From assembly GCF_015999245.1 (NCBI RefSeq), contig NZ_JAEAMR010000010.1, positions 103,520 to 167,519 of the forward strand: 64,000 bases of DNA, given 5' to 3'. The stretch's first letter is position 1. The number at the start of each line of letters is the position of its first letter. The position numbers and the translations under genes are program-made. Positions 28,025 to 37,144 of the stretch are shown here, in pieces. The notes under the pieces were generated by a model. The model did not search any database and was not told the DNA's origin. It worked only from the letters and a program-made list of their open reading frames with translations. The DNA is from Streptomyces sp. AV19. GTDB lineage: Bacteria; Actinomycetota; Actinomycetes; Streptomycetales; Streptomycetaceae.

Positions 28025-30529
28025 ATGCCCGTCCTCACACGCGCCGAAGCCCAGGCCAGAGCAGACCTGCTCGACGTCCACAGCTACTCCGTCGACCTCG
28101 ACCTCACTCACGGCGAGGAACACTTCCGCTCCACCACGGTCATCCGCTTCACCGCCCGCGAACCGGGCGGCGACACCTTCGTCGACGTCCGCCCCAAGAC
28201 CCTGCTCGACGCCACCCTCGACGGACGGCCGCTCGACGTCGCCACCCTCGACGACAACCGGCTGCCCCTCCCCGCGCTGACCCCCGGCGAGCACGAGCTG
28301 CGCGTCGAGGCCGGCATGGCCTACTCCCGCACCGGCGAGGGCATGCACCGCTTCACCGATCCCGCCGACGGCGAGACGTACCTCTACACCCAGCTGTTCC
28401 TGGAGGACGTCCAACGCGTCTTCGCCGCCTTCGACCAGCCCGACCTCAAGGCCGAGTTCACCGCGACCGTCACCGCGCCGCCCGGCTGGACCGTGCTCGG
28501 CAACACCGTCGCCACCCCCGTGGGGCCGCCCGCCGACGGCCGCTGGCACCTGCCCGCGACCCCGCCCCTGAGCACCTACCTCGTCGCCTTCGCCGCCGGC
28601 CCCTGGCACACCGTGCGCACCGAACACGCCGGACTGCCCTTCGCCCTGCACTGCAGGCGCTCCCTCGCGCCCCACCTGGACGCCGACGCGGACGAACTCC
28701 TCGACATCACCCGCCGCTGCTTCGACCGCTTCCACGAAATCTTCGACGAGCCCTACCCCTTCGACTCCTACGACCAGGCGTTCGTCCCCGAATTCAACTT
28801 CGGCGCCATGGAGAACCCCGGCCTGGTCACCTTCCGCGACGAACTCGTCTTCCGCTCGGCCGCCACCGACACCGAACGCCAGGACCGGGCCACCACCATG
28901 GCCCACGAAATGGCCCACATGTGGTTCGGCAACCTCGTCACCCTCCGGTGGTGGGACGACATCTGGCTCAACGAGTCCTTCGCGGAATACATGGGATACC
29001 AAGTCCTCACCGACGCCACCCACTTCAAGGGCACCTGGACCGAATTCGGCATCAGCCGCAAGACATGGGGCTACGACGCCGACCAGCGCGCCACCACCCA
29101 CCCCGTGGCCCCCGCACCCGGCGCCGTCCACGACACCGGCGCCGCCCTGCTCAACTTCGACGGCATCTCCTACGCCAAGGGCGCCAGCGCCCTGCGCCAA
29201 CTCGTCGCCTGGCTCGGCGAGAAGGACTTCCTCGCCGGCATCAACGACCACTTCACCCGGCACCGGTTCGGCAACGCCGGCCTCGACGACTTCATGGACT
29301 CCCTCGACCGGGCCTCCGACCGCGACGTCCACGCCTGGGCCGACCGCTGGCTGCGCACCACCGGCGTCGACACCCTCACCCCCCGGATCCGGGCCACCGA
29401 GGACGGCCGCTGGCACCTGGACATCGACCACGAAGGCGCCCGCCCGCACCACCTCGCCGTCGGCCTCTACGACCCCGACCCCGCCGCACCCGACCGGCTC
29501 GTCCTGCGCGAGCGGACCACCACCGACGTCCCCGGCGAGGCGCTCACCGGCCCCGGACCGCGCCCCGCCCTCGCCCTCCTCAACGACGGCGACCTCACCT
29601 ACGCCAAGGTCCGCCTCGACCCCGACTCCCTCGGCACCGCCCTCCGCACCCTCTCCGGCATCCCCGGCCCGCTCGCCCGCGCGGTCGTCTGGAACGCCGC
29701 CCGCGACATGGTCCGCGACGGCGAACTCGCCCCCGCCGCCCACCTGGAGGCCACCCGCGCCCACCTCCCGCACGAACGGGACAACGCCGTCGTCCAAGGC
29801 GTCCTCACCTTTGCCCGGACCCAGATCGCCGACCTCTACCTCCCCGCGGAGGAGCGCGACGCCGCCCTCGCCGGCCTCCGGGAGACCTGCCACGACATCC
29901 TGCGCCGCACCGAGGACGGCACCGCCCCCGGACCGCGCCTCACCGCCGTGCGCGCCCTCGTCGACAGCACCACCGACGCCGCGCCCCTGCACGACTGGCT
30001 CCGTGCCGGCACCGTCCCCGGAGGCCCCGCCCTCGATCCCGGGCTGCGCTGGCGGATCCTGGCCCGCCTCGCCGTGCTCGGCGCCACGACGCCCGCCGAC
30101 ATCGACGCCGAACTCGCCGCCGATCCCGGCGCCACCGGACAGCAGGGCGCCGCGCGCTGCCGCGCCGCCCTGCCCGACGCCGCCGCCAAACAGGCCGCCT
30201 GGCACGCCCTGTACGAGGACGACTCCCTCTCCGCCTACCTGTGGACCGCCACCGCCCAGGGCTTCTGGCAGCCCGAACAGCTCGCCCTCGTCCTGCCCTA
30301 CCGCGACCGCTACTACCCGGCCGTCACGGCACTCGCCGCCCGGCGCGGCACCGCCCTCGCCAACTCCGCGGGCAACCACGGCTTCCCCCGACCCCTCGTG
30401 GACCACGAGACCCTGCGCCTGGGCGAGCGCTGTCTGGAGGGCACCGGGCCCACCCCCGCACTGCGCCGTCAGCTCACGGACCGGCTCGACGACCTCCGCC
30501 GGGCTCTGACGATCCGCTACGGAGAGTAA
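28025..30529 (+). CDS. pepN: Aminopeptidase N (M1 family)
   Basis: An 834-residue zinc aminopeptidase that releases N-terminal residues from peptides in the cytoplasm. The substrate-recognition motif GAMEN (260-264) and zinc site H294-E-M-A-H298 with E317 (LNESFAEY) are intact, and the ERAP1-like C-terminal helical domain (about 525-830) is complete. No ribosome site precedes the ATG. A TTGCCG-18 nt-CAGCAT pair ends 6 nt before it, so the mRNA may be leaderless; this favours the ATG at 28025 over the GTG at 28007. A hairpin follows at 30582. Confidence 0.96.
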   Translation: MPVLTRAEAQARADLLDVHSYSVDLDLTHGEEHFRSTTVIRFTAREPGGDTFVDVRPKTLLDATLDGRPLDVATLDDNRLPLPALTPGEHELRVEAGMAYSRTGEGMHRFTDPADGETYLYTQLFLEDVQRVFAAFDQPDLKAEFTATVTAPPGWTVLGNTVATPVGPPADGRWHLPATPPLSTYLVAFAAGPWHTVRTEHAGLPFALHCRRSLAPHLDADADELLDITRRCFDRFHEIFDEPYPFDSYDQAFVPEFNFGAMENPGLVTFRDELVFRSAATDTERQDRATTMAHEMAHMWFGNLVTLRWWDDIWLNESFAEYMGYQVLTDATHFKGTWTEFGISRKTWGYDADQRATTHPVAPAPGAVHDTGAALLNFDGISYAKGASALRQLVAWLGEKDFLAGINDHFTRHRFGNAGLDDFMDSLDRASDRDVHAWADRWLRTTGVDTLTPRIRATEDGRWHLDIDHEGARPHHLAVGLYDPDPAAPDRLVLRERTTTDVPGEALTGPGPRPALALLNDGDLTYAKVRLDPDSLGTALRTLSGIPGPLARAVVWNAARDMVRDGELAPAAHLEATRAHLPHERDNAVVQGVLTFARTQIADLYLPAEERDAALAGLRETCHDILRRTEDGTAPGPRLTAVRALVDSTTDAAPLHDWLRAGTVPGGPALDPGLRWRILARLAVLGATTPADIDAELAADPGATGQQGAARCRAALPDAAAKQAAWHALYEDDSLSAYLWTATAQGFWQPEQLALVLPYRDRYYPAVTALAARRGTALANSAGNHGFPRPLVDHETLRLGERCLEGTGPTPALRRQLTDRLDDLRRALTIRYGE

Positions 30530-30581
30530 ACACCCGCCCACTGACAACGACGCGACGGAGCAGGCGGCCGCACATGACAAA

Positions 30582-30613
30582 GGCGCCCGCACCCCCGAGG
30601 GGGCGCGGGCGCC
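30582..30613. terminator. Bidirectional terminator between pepN and the b-subunit gene
   Basis: GGCGCCCGC followed by ACCCCC, loop GAG, then GGGGC and GCGGGCGCC form a long GC stem (30582-30613) between convergent genes, preceded by AAA and situated 52 and 24 bp from the two stop codons. Confidence 0.8.
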
Positions 30614-30637
30614 AGGCCCGAAAAACGCTGCCGTTCG

Positions 30638-31192
30638 TCAGCCGCGCTTGTCCTCGACGGCGTCCGCCGGCTGCGCCGTGCGGAGCTCCTCGAGGAAGCG
30701 GTCCACGATGCCGCTCTGCCGTGCGTAGTCCTCGACCGACTCGCCGACGATCTTGCCCGCCAGCTCCGTGGCCAGCACGCCGACCTGCTCGCGCAGCTGG
30801 GCCTCGGCCACCGCGCGCTCCGCGTCGATCATGGCGTGGCCGGCCGAGACGATCTCGTCGCGCTGGCGCTGGCCCTCGGTCCGCAGCTCGGCGATGATCG
30901 CGTTGCCCTGCTCGACCGCCTCCTGACGCAGCCGCGCGGCCTCGTGCCGGGCCTCGGCGAGCAGCTCCTGGTACTCGGCGTGGACCCGCTCCGCCTCGGA
31001 ACGCGTCTCCTCGGCCTCGCCGAAGCGCCCCTCGGTGGCCTGCTCGCGCTCGGCGAGGACCTTGTTGATCCGGGGGAGGATCCCCTTCGCGATCACCGCG
31101 AAGACGAGGAAGAAGAGCACCAGCCCCAGGACGAGGGGGGCGAGATCGGGCTTGAGCGGTCCGATGTCGATAGCGAGGTTCATCATGGCCAT
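30638..31192 (-). CDS. Orphan F0 ATP synthase b-subunit-like protein
   Basis: A 184-residue protein with the layout of ATP synthase subunit b. One N-terminal membrane helix (LAPLVLGLVLFFLVFAVIAKGI) is followed by a long charged coiled coil (INKVLAEREQATEGRFGEAEE; YQELLAEARHEAARLRQEAV; IIAELRTEGQRQRDEIVSAG) and a C-terminal ATELAGKIVGESVEDYARQS segment typical of the delta-binding end. No other atp genes are nearby, so this is not the atp operon copy. It may be an alternative stator or a membrane coiled coil with another partner. Three possible ATG codons lie at 31192, 31186 and 31183. Confidence 0.85.
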   Translation of the reverse strand: MAMMNLAIDIGPLKPDLAPLVLGLVLFFLVFAVIAKGILPRINKVLAEREQATEGRFGEAEETRSEAERVHAEYQELLAEARHEAARLRQEAVEQGNAIIAELRTEGQRQRDEIVSAGHAMIDAERAVAEAQLREQVGVLATELAGKIVGESVEDYARQSGIVDRFLEELRTAQPADAVEDKRG

Positions 31193-31445
31193 GGGGTGCA
31201 GGGTAGTCGAAGCCGCTCCCGCGCCGCTCCCCGCACCCCGTCAGGGCCTCCGTGCGCCCCCCCGCCGCACCCGTCGCGGCCCGTCAACCGGGGCAGTACC
31301 ACCATCGGGGGAAACATCCCCCACAGGGCGTCACCGGTCCGCCACGGCCGGTAGCTTGAACCGGCTCTGCAGCGCTCAACAAAAGGGGCACAGCCGGAAT
31401 TTGGGGCTGCGCCCACCGCCGACCACGGGAAGGCCGCACTCCCGC

Positions 31446-32888
31446 ATGACCAACCCCCCGTCCCCCGACCACACTCCCGACGCGCCCCTGGACCTCGCGG
31501 GCATCGGAATCGGTCCCTTCAACCTCTCACTCGCCGCCCTCGCCCACCCCGTCCCGGACCTCAGGGCCGCCTTCTATGACGAGAATCACACCTTCCGCTG
31601 GCACCCGGGACTCCTCATCGACGGCACCCGCATCCAGGTCCCGTTCCTCGCCGACCTCGTCAGCCTCGCCGACCCCACCAGCCCCTGGAGCTTCCTGAAC
31701 TACCTCAAAACCCGCGAACGCCTCTACCCCTTCTACTTCGCCGAGCGCACCCACATCCAACGCGCCGAGTACGACGCCTACTGCCGCTGGGCCAGCGAAC
31801 ACCTCACCGGACTCCACTTCGGCCACCACATCGACGCCGTCCGCTGGAACCCCGAACGCGTCCTCTTCGAAATCGACTACACCCAGCTCGACCCCGACGG
31901 CGAAGCCGAAGCCCTCGGCCGCACCTACGCCCGCAACGTCGTCCTCGGCATCGGCACCACCCCCGACATCCCCGAACCGCTGCGCCCCCTCGCCGAAGCC
32001 CACGGCGTCCCCGTCCACCACTCCGCCGACTACCTCGACCACCGCGCCGGCCTGCTCGCCGCCGACCACGTCACCGTCGTCGGCGCAGGCCAGTCCGGCG
32101 CCGAGATCTTCCTCGACCTGCTCCGCAACCGCCCCGCCGGCCGCGAACGCCTCCACTGGCTCGCCCGCACCCCCGCCTTCGCCCCCGCCGACCACAGCCG
32201 CCTCGGCCTCGAACACTTCACCCCCGACTACGGCCAGTACTTCCACGCCCTCCCCGAACCCGTCCGCGACCAGGCCCTGCCCCAGCAGTGGCAGCTCCAC
32301 GGCGGCATCGACCCCGCCACCCTCACCGCCATCCACGACGAGCTCTACCGCCGCAGCCTCCACGGCGGCTGGCCCGACACCACCCTCACCCCCGGCGTCT
32401 TCGTCCGCACCGCCGGACGCGTCGGCACCACCCGCGTCGAGCTCCACCTCGAACACCCCCAGCAGGGCACCCGCTCCCGCCTCACCACCGACGCCGTCGT
32501 CCTCGCCACCGGCTACCGCGAACGCCGCGTCGACCGCCTCCTGGCCGCCCTCGACCCCTACATCCGCCGCGACTCCGCCGGCCGCGCCCGCGTCGACGGC
32601 CACCACCGGCTCGTCCTCGACCCCCTCGTCAAGGGCTCCATCCACGTCCAGAACGCCGAAACCCACACCCACGGCGTCGGCAGCTCCGACCTCGGCCTCG
32701 CCGCCTGGCGCAGCGCCACCATCATCAACGCCGTCACCGGCACCACCCACTACCCCCTCCCCGAACGCACCGCCTTCACCACGTTCGGCCTGGAGCCGCG
32801 ACCCACGCCGCGGCCCCGCACCCCGATCGGCCCGGCGACCGACTCAAAAAACCGGCGCGCCATCCCGCGTCAGCTTCCAGTCCACTGA
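31446..32888 (+). CDS. Amine/lysine/ornithine N-monooxygenase (siderophore type)
   Basis: A 480-residue flavoprotein of the IucD/PvdA/DesB family, which N-hydroxylates a primary amine (lysine, ornithine or a diamine) as the first step to hydroxamate siderophores. The FAD motif GIGIGPFNLSLAAL lies near the N-terminus; substrate-side motifs FHW-like (TFRWHPGLLIDGTRIQVPFL) and LVSLADPTSPWSFLNYL follow. The NADPH motif VVGAGQSGAE and ATGYRE are intact. The usual partner genes (decarboxylase, acyltransferase, NIS synthetase) are absent here. Its 3' end overlaps the convergent 5'-nucleotidase gene by 45 bp. Confidence 0.9.
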   Translation: MTNPPSPDHTPDAPLDLAGIGIGPFNLSLAALAHPVPDLRAAFYDENHTFRWHPGLLIDGTRIQVPFLADLVSLADPTSPWSFLNYLKTRERLYPFYFAERTHIQRAEYDAYCRWASEHLTGLHFGHHIDAVRWNPERVLFEIDYTQLDPDGEAEALGRTYARNVVLGIGTTPDIPEPLRPLAEAHGVPVHHSADYLDHRAGLLAADHVTVVGAGQSGAEIFLDLLRNRPAGRERLHWLARTPAFAPADHSRLGLEHFTPDYGQYFHALPEPVRDQALPQQWQLHGGIDPATLTAIHDELYRRSLHGGWPDTTLTPGVFVRTAGRVGTTRVELHLEHPQQGTRSRLTTDAVVLATGYRERRVDRLLAALDPYIRRDSAGRARVDGHHRLVLDPLVKGSIHVQNAETHTHGVGSSDLGLAAWRSATIINAVTGTTHYPLPERTAFTTFGLEPRPTPRPRTPIGPATDSKNRRAIPRQLPVH

Positions 32889-34664
32889 CGAGAACCGCGC
32901 GACGTCGATCACCTTCTGCGCCTTCACCCAGCCGATGATCGTGTTGCGGATCTCCTCCGGATTCGCCCACACCTGCCGGGCCCGCGCCACATGCGGGAAG
33001 TTCCCCCCGCCGCTCGCCCGGTAGTTGTTCACCGCCAGCACGAACCGCGCGGAATCCTCCAGCGGCTTCCCGTCGAACAGCAGCTTCCCGATCCGCGCAC
33101 CCGGCTCCTTCGCCACGTCGATCTCGTAGGAGAGACCGCTCACCACGTCGTAGTTGTAGTCCGGGATGTTCTCGGCATTGGTCAGCCGCGCCGGGTCCAC
33201 CGGCCCGCCCGCCGGCGTCCGCACGTAGTACCGGGCCGAGAACTCCAGGTACTCCCGCAGCTGGGCGCCGGTCAGCAGCCGCGCCTCCAGCGTGTTCTCG
33301 AACGGATACAGCCCCGCCACCTGCCGGACGGACACCTCGCCCGCCGGCACCGCCGCCGTCCGCGAGAAGCACGACGCCTGCGACAGCACCGGCAGCGAGG
33401 CGTACTCCGTGCCCTTCAGCGCCGCCCGCACCGTCTCCGCCTGCACATGGTTGATGAAGTCGATCACCGGCGTGTCCTTGTACGGCGCCTCCGCCGCACT
33501 CATCGCCGCGGTGGACGTCCCGATCCGCTGATTGACGTACGCCACCACCTTCTTGTGCTGACCCCGCACCAGACGCGTGACCGCGGAATCCTCCTCCACC
33601 GCATTGGAGTTCAGCACCTTCGACGACACCGACTCCACCCGCCAGCCGCCCCGCTCCCACACCAGGTCGAAGTCGAACAGCGTCAGCCGCTGCCCCCACT
33701 TGAGCGGCTCCGACAGCACCACCGGCCGGCCCGTCTCCCGGTTGACCACCCGGTACTCGGGAACCTCCACATGCGCATGGCCCACCAGAATCGCGTCGAT
33801 CCCCGGAACCCGCTCCGCCACCAGAGCCGCCGCGTTCTCCACGTGCGGCAGCGCGTCACCGTACGACGACGTGCCGCTCATGCCCGAGTGCGCCGAGACG
33901 ATCACCACGTCCGCACCCATCGACCGCAGCCGCGGCACCCACTTCGCCGCCTGCTCCTCCAGCCCCGGGAAGACCATCTTCCCCTGCACATTCGCCTTGT
34001 CCCAGATCGCGATCCCCGGGTTCGTCAACCCCAGCACCGCCACCCGCACATCCCGCCCGTGCGGGGTACGCATCCGCTTGATCACAAACGGCCGGAAAGC
34101 CGGCCGCATCGTCTTCGCGTCCAGCGCGTTCGCCCCCAGCAACGGGAAGTCGCACTGCCGCTCGAACTTCCGCAGCACCGGAATCCCGTAATTGAACTCG
34201 TGATTCCCCAGCGCCGCCGCGTCATAGCCCATCGCGTTCATCGCCAGCGCCATCGGATGCACCGGACCGCGCGCCCCGGTGATCGGCTCCACCCGCGCGT
34301 AGTAGTACGCCAGCTGCGTGCCCTGGATCGTGTCACCCGCATCGATCAGCAACGTGTTCCGCCGGCCCTTCGCCGCGCGGACCCGGCGCACCAGCGTGGA
34401 GATCTTCGCCAGGCCCACGTCGTTGTGCGCCTTGTCGTCGAACTCGCCGTCCGTGAAGTAATCCCAGTTGAAGACGTTCCCGTGCAGGTCCGTGGTCCCC
34501 ATCACGGTGAACGCGTACCGCCTCGTCCGGCCGTGGGCGTGACCGTGGCCGTCCCGCTCCGGAGAGGCCGCCGCGGCGGGCACCGCCCCCGCCGCCCCCG
34601 TCAGAGCCACCCCCGCACTCGTGGCGGCCGTACGGCCCAGAAAACCCCTGCGGTCGATCGGCAT
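32844..34664 (-). CDS. Tat-exported 5'-nucleotidase / metallophosphoesterase
   Basis: A 606-residue secreted enzyme of the UshA/CpdB family that dephosphorylates nucleotides outside the cell. The Tat signal IDRRGFLGRTAATSAGVALT is followed by the metallophosphatase core: TTDLHGNVFNWDY, LIDAGDTIQGT, LGNHEFNYG, VIVSAHSG and VGHAHVE. A C-terminal 5'-nucleotidase domain (about 400-590) binds substrate (NYRASGGGNFP). The start is the ATG with GGGGAG 4 nt upstream; an earlier ATG at 34676 has poorer spacing. Tail-to-tail overlap with the monooxygenase gene. Confidence 0.93.
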   Translation of the reverse strand: MPIDRRGFLGRTAATSAGVALTGAAGAVPAAAASPERDGHGHAHGRTRRYAFTVMGTTDLHGNVFNWDYFTDGEFDDKAHNDVGLAKISTLVRRVRAAKGRRNTLLIDAGDTIQGTQLAYYYARVEPITGARGPVHPMALAMNAMGYDAAALGNHEFNYGIPVLRKFERQCDFPLLGANALDAKTMRPAFRPFVIKRMRTPHGRDVRVAVLGLTNPGIAIWDKANVQGKMVFPGLEEQAAKWVPRLRSMGADVVIVSAHSGMSGTSSYGDALPHVENAAALVAERVPGIDAILVGHAHVEVPEYRVVNRETGRPVVLSEPLKWGQRLTLFDFDLVWERGGWRVESVSSKVLNSNAVEEDSAVTRLVRGQHKKVVAYVNQRIGTSTAAMSAAEAPYKDTPVIDFINHVQAETVRAALKGTEYASLPVLSQASCFSRTAAVPAGEVSVRQVAGLYPFENTLEARLLTGAQLREYLEFSARYYVRTPAGGPVDPARLTNAENIPDYNYDVVSGLSYEIDVAKEPGARIGKLLFDGKPLEDSARFVLAVNNYRASGGGNFPHVARARQVWANPEEIRNTIIGWVKAQKVIDVARFSSVDWKLTRDGAPVF

Positions 34665-34865
34665 CGAACTCCCCATCCTTCGCCGGACACCCCACGGCGC
34701 CCACCCGTCCGAACACGACACCGGAGGGCGACGGTCCACGTCACCCTCCGGTACAACGCGCGTAGATTCTGACCTCCCCGAACACTCCCTCACCACCCTC
34801 CCAAGGTTGCGATCCGATGACTCCCGTCAGTCCCCCCGGTCAACGGCGACTGGGACGCTGATCCC

Positions 34866-35564
34866 ATGACCACACCCGAGCCGCTGCCCTACGGAACACC
34901 CGGCACCCCCCGCCTCGCCGTCCGCGGCGAAGCCCACCTCGAAGTCGAACCCGAAATCGCCCGACTCGGCATCACCATCAGCGCCCGAGGAACCGACCGT
35001 CACAAAGCCCTCGACGACCTCACCCGCCGCAACAACCACGTCATCGACCTCCTCAAATCCCACGGCGACGCCGTCGAGAAAATCGAAACCAGCACCATCA
35101 CCATCACCCCCCAACTCAACGACAAGGGACGCCACGAACGCATCCGCGCCTACCGCGGACACGTCCACCTCGCCGCCACCCTCGGCGACTTCACCGTCCT
35201 CGGCGAGCTCACCACCCGCCTCGCCGACCTTGAACTCACCCGCCTCGACGGCCCCTGGTGGGACCTGCGCAACGACTCGCCCGCCCACCGCGAAGCCCGC
35301 CGCCGAGCCGTCCACGACGCCGTCCAACGCGCCCGCGAATACGCCGAAGCACTCGGCTCCCGCCTCGTCGCCCTCGTCGAACTCGCCGACACCGAAGCCG
35401 AACACGCCGGCCCCATGGGCCCCGTGCCGCGGCCCGCCGCCGGCGCCATGCGCTCCGCCGGCTACGGCGGCGGCGCGCCCGCCACCCTCGACCTCGAACC
35501 CCAGCGCCAGACCGTCTACGCCCAGGTCAATGCACGGTTGACGATGACCCCGCCCGTGCTCTGA
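34866..35564 (+). CDS. SIMPL domain (DUF541) protein
   Basis: A 232-residue SIMPL-domain protein: LAVRGEAHLEVEPEIARLGI, ISARGTDRHKALDDLTRRNN, IETSTITITPQ, REARRRAVHDAVQRAREYAE, then a flexible Gly/Ala/Pro linker and TVYAQVNARLTM. Members form ring-like assemblies and are linked to stress tolerance in other bacteria; the role here is not known. No signal peptide and no ribosome site are evident: a GACGCT box ends 6 nt before the ATG, consistent with a leaderless message. Confidence 0.88.
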   Translation: MTTPEPLPYGTPGTPRLAVRGEAHLEVEPEIARLGITISARGTDRHKALDDLTRRNNHVIDLLKSHGDAVEKIETSTITITPQLNDKGRHERIRAYRGHVHLAATLGDFTVLGELTTRLADLELTRLDGPWWDLRNDSPAHREARRRAVHDAVQRAREYAEALGSRLVALVELADTEAEHAGPMGPVPRPAAGAMRSAGYGGGAPATLDLEPQRQTVYAQVNARLTMTPPVL

Positions 35565-35571
35565 TGTCCCC

Positions 35572-35612
35572 GCGCGAGGGGTGCTCCACCGCTCATCGGA
35601 GCACCCCCGCGC
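35572..35612 (+). terminator. Terminator of SIMPL gene
   Basis: A 15- to 16-bp stem with one bulged A (35572-35587 with 35598-35612; GGGGTGCTCC pairs GGAGCACCCC) beginning 7 nt after the stop codon. Confidence 0.75.
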
Positions 35613-35640
35613 ACGTTTCACTAGTTGTCAACAAGCTTTT

Positions 35641-35658
35641 ACCCAACGGACGTTGGGT
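35641..35658. promoter_or_regulatory. Operator-like palindrome upstream of pyruvate kinase
   Basis: ACCCAAC-GGAC-GTTGGGT is a perfect 7-bp dyad 51 bp upstream of the pyk ATG, in a locally AT-rich stretch beginning TTGTCAACAAGCTTTT. A second small dyad, CTACC-GGCG-GGTAG, lies at 35679-35692. This looks like a repressor or activator site at the pyk promoter. Confidence 0.55.
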
Positions 35659-35708
35659 AGTTACGGAGGCCCGATTCTCTACCGGCGGGTAGGTCATAAG
35701 GTCGTGGC

Positions 35709-37130
35709 ATGCGCCGAGCGAAAATCGTCTGCACCCTGGGGCCCGCCACCGACTCGTACGAGCAGATCAAGGCACTCGTCGAGGCCGGCATGGACGTCGC
35801 CCGCTTCAACCTGAGCCACGGCACGTACGCCGATCACGAGGCGCGGTACGAGCGGGTCAGGAAAGCGGCCGAGGAGACCGGCCGCAACGTGGGCGTCCTC
35901 GCCGACCTTCAAGGCCCGAAGATCCGCCTCGGCCGGTTCGAGGAGGGGCCCGTACTCCTTGAACGCGGCGACCGCTTCACGATCACCGTCGAGGACGTGC
36001 CCGGCGACCGGACCTGCTGCGGCACCACCTACGAGGGGCTCGCCGCCGACGTCACCCGGGGCGAGCGCATCCTCGTCGACGACGGCCGCGTCACCCTGGA
36101 GGTCACCGAGGTCGCCGGCCCGCAGGTACGGACCGTCGTCCTGGAAGGCGGCATGGTCTCCGACCACAAGGGCCTCAACCTCCCCGGCGTCGCGGTGTCC
36201 GTCCCCGCCCTCTCCGAGAAGGATGTCGAGGACCTGCGCTGGGCGATGAGGACGGGGGCCGACATCGTCGCCCTGTCCTTCGTCCGCAGCGCGCGGGACA
36301 TCGACGACGTCCACCGCGTCATGGACGAGGAGGGCCGCCGCCTCCCCGTCATCGCGAAGGTCGAGAAGCCGCAGGCCGTGGAGAACCTCGACGGCATCGT
36401 GGCCGCCTTCGACGGGATCATGGTCGCCCGTGGCGATCTGGGCGTCGAAATGCCGCTGGAAACGGTCCCGATCGTGCAGAAGCGGGCGATCAAGCTGGCG
36501 AAGCGGAACGCGAAGCCGGTCATCGTCGCGACGCAGATGCTCGACTCCATGATCGACGCGTCGCGGCCGACGCGCGCCGAGGCGTCCGACGTCGCCAACG
36601 CGGTCATCGACGGCACGGACGCGGTGATGCTCTCCGGCGAGACGAGCGTCGGCAAGTATCCGGTCGAGACGGTCCGGACCATGGGCCGCATCGTCACCGC
36701 CGCGGAGGAGGATGTCCTGGCGAAGGGCCTCCCGCCGCTGACCGAGCGCAGCAAGCCCCGCACCCAGGGCGGCGCGGTGGCCCGCGCAGCCGCCGAGATG
36801 GGTGATTTCCTCGGTGCGAAGTTCCTGGTCGCCTTCACTCAATCCGGTGACACGGTGCGGAGGTTGTCGCGGTACCGCTCACCGATCCCGCTGCTCGCCT
36901 TCACACCGGAGCCGGCGACCCGGTCGCAACTCAACCTCACGTGGGGCGTGGAGACGTTCCTGGGCCCGATGGTGCAGACGACGGACGAGATGGTCCGGCA
37001 GGTGGACGAGTACCTGCTGCGGATCGGGCGCTGCCGGAAGGGCGACATGGTCATCATCACGGCGGGCTCGCCCCCGGGGACTCCGGGGACGACGAACCTG
37101 GTGCGGGTGCACCACATCGGGGAGGGATAG
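35709..37130 (+). CDS. pyk: Pyruvate kinase
   Basis: A 473-residue glycolytic enzyme converting phosphoenolpyruvate and ADP to pyruvate and ATP. It starts MRRAKIVCTLGPAT and contains FNLSHGTYADHEARYERVR, the K/Mg site (LADLQGPKIRLG), the active-site signature IAKVEKPQAVENLDGI, MVARGDLGVEMPLETVP and ATQMLDSMIDASRPTRAEAS. The C-terminal allosteric domain (about 350-470) is complete. AAGG precedes the ATG. A palindromic site lies upstream. Confidence 0.98.
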   Translation: MRRAKIVCTLGPATDSYEQIKALVEAGMDVARFNLSHGTYADHEARYERVRKAAEETGRNVGVLADLQGPKIRLGRFEEGPVLLERGDRFTITVEDVPGDRTCCGTTYEGLAADVTRGERILVDDGRVTLEVTEVAGPQVRTVVLEGGMVSDHKGLNLPGVAVSVPALSEKDVEDLRWAMRTGADIVALSFVRSARDIDDVHRVMDEEGRRLPVIAKVEKPQAVENLDGIVAAFDGIMVARGDLGVEMPLETVPIVQKRAIKLAKRNAKPVIVATQMLDSMIDASRPTRAEASDVANAVIDGTDAVMLSGETSVGKYPVETVRTMGRIVTAAEEDVLAKGLPPLTERSKPRTQGGAVARAAAEMGDFLGAKFLVAFTQSGDTVRRLSRYRSPIPLLAFTPEPATRSQLNLTWGVETFLGPMVQTTDEMVRQVDEYLLRIGRCRKGDMVIITAGSPPGTPGTTNLVRVHHIGEG

Positions 37131-37144
37131 CAGGGCTGGTACGG

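Noticed and set aside
25370..30592. A 1740-codon open frame on the minus strand across beta-galactosidase, chorismate mutase and pepN
   Set aside because: It is out of frame with the GH35 gene and antisense to pepN. The translation is a low-complexity Gly/Val/Glu/Ala product typical of antisense reading of high-GC genes.
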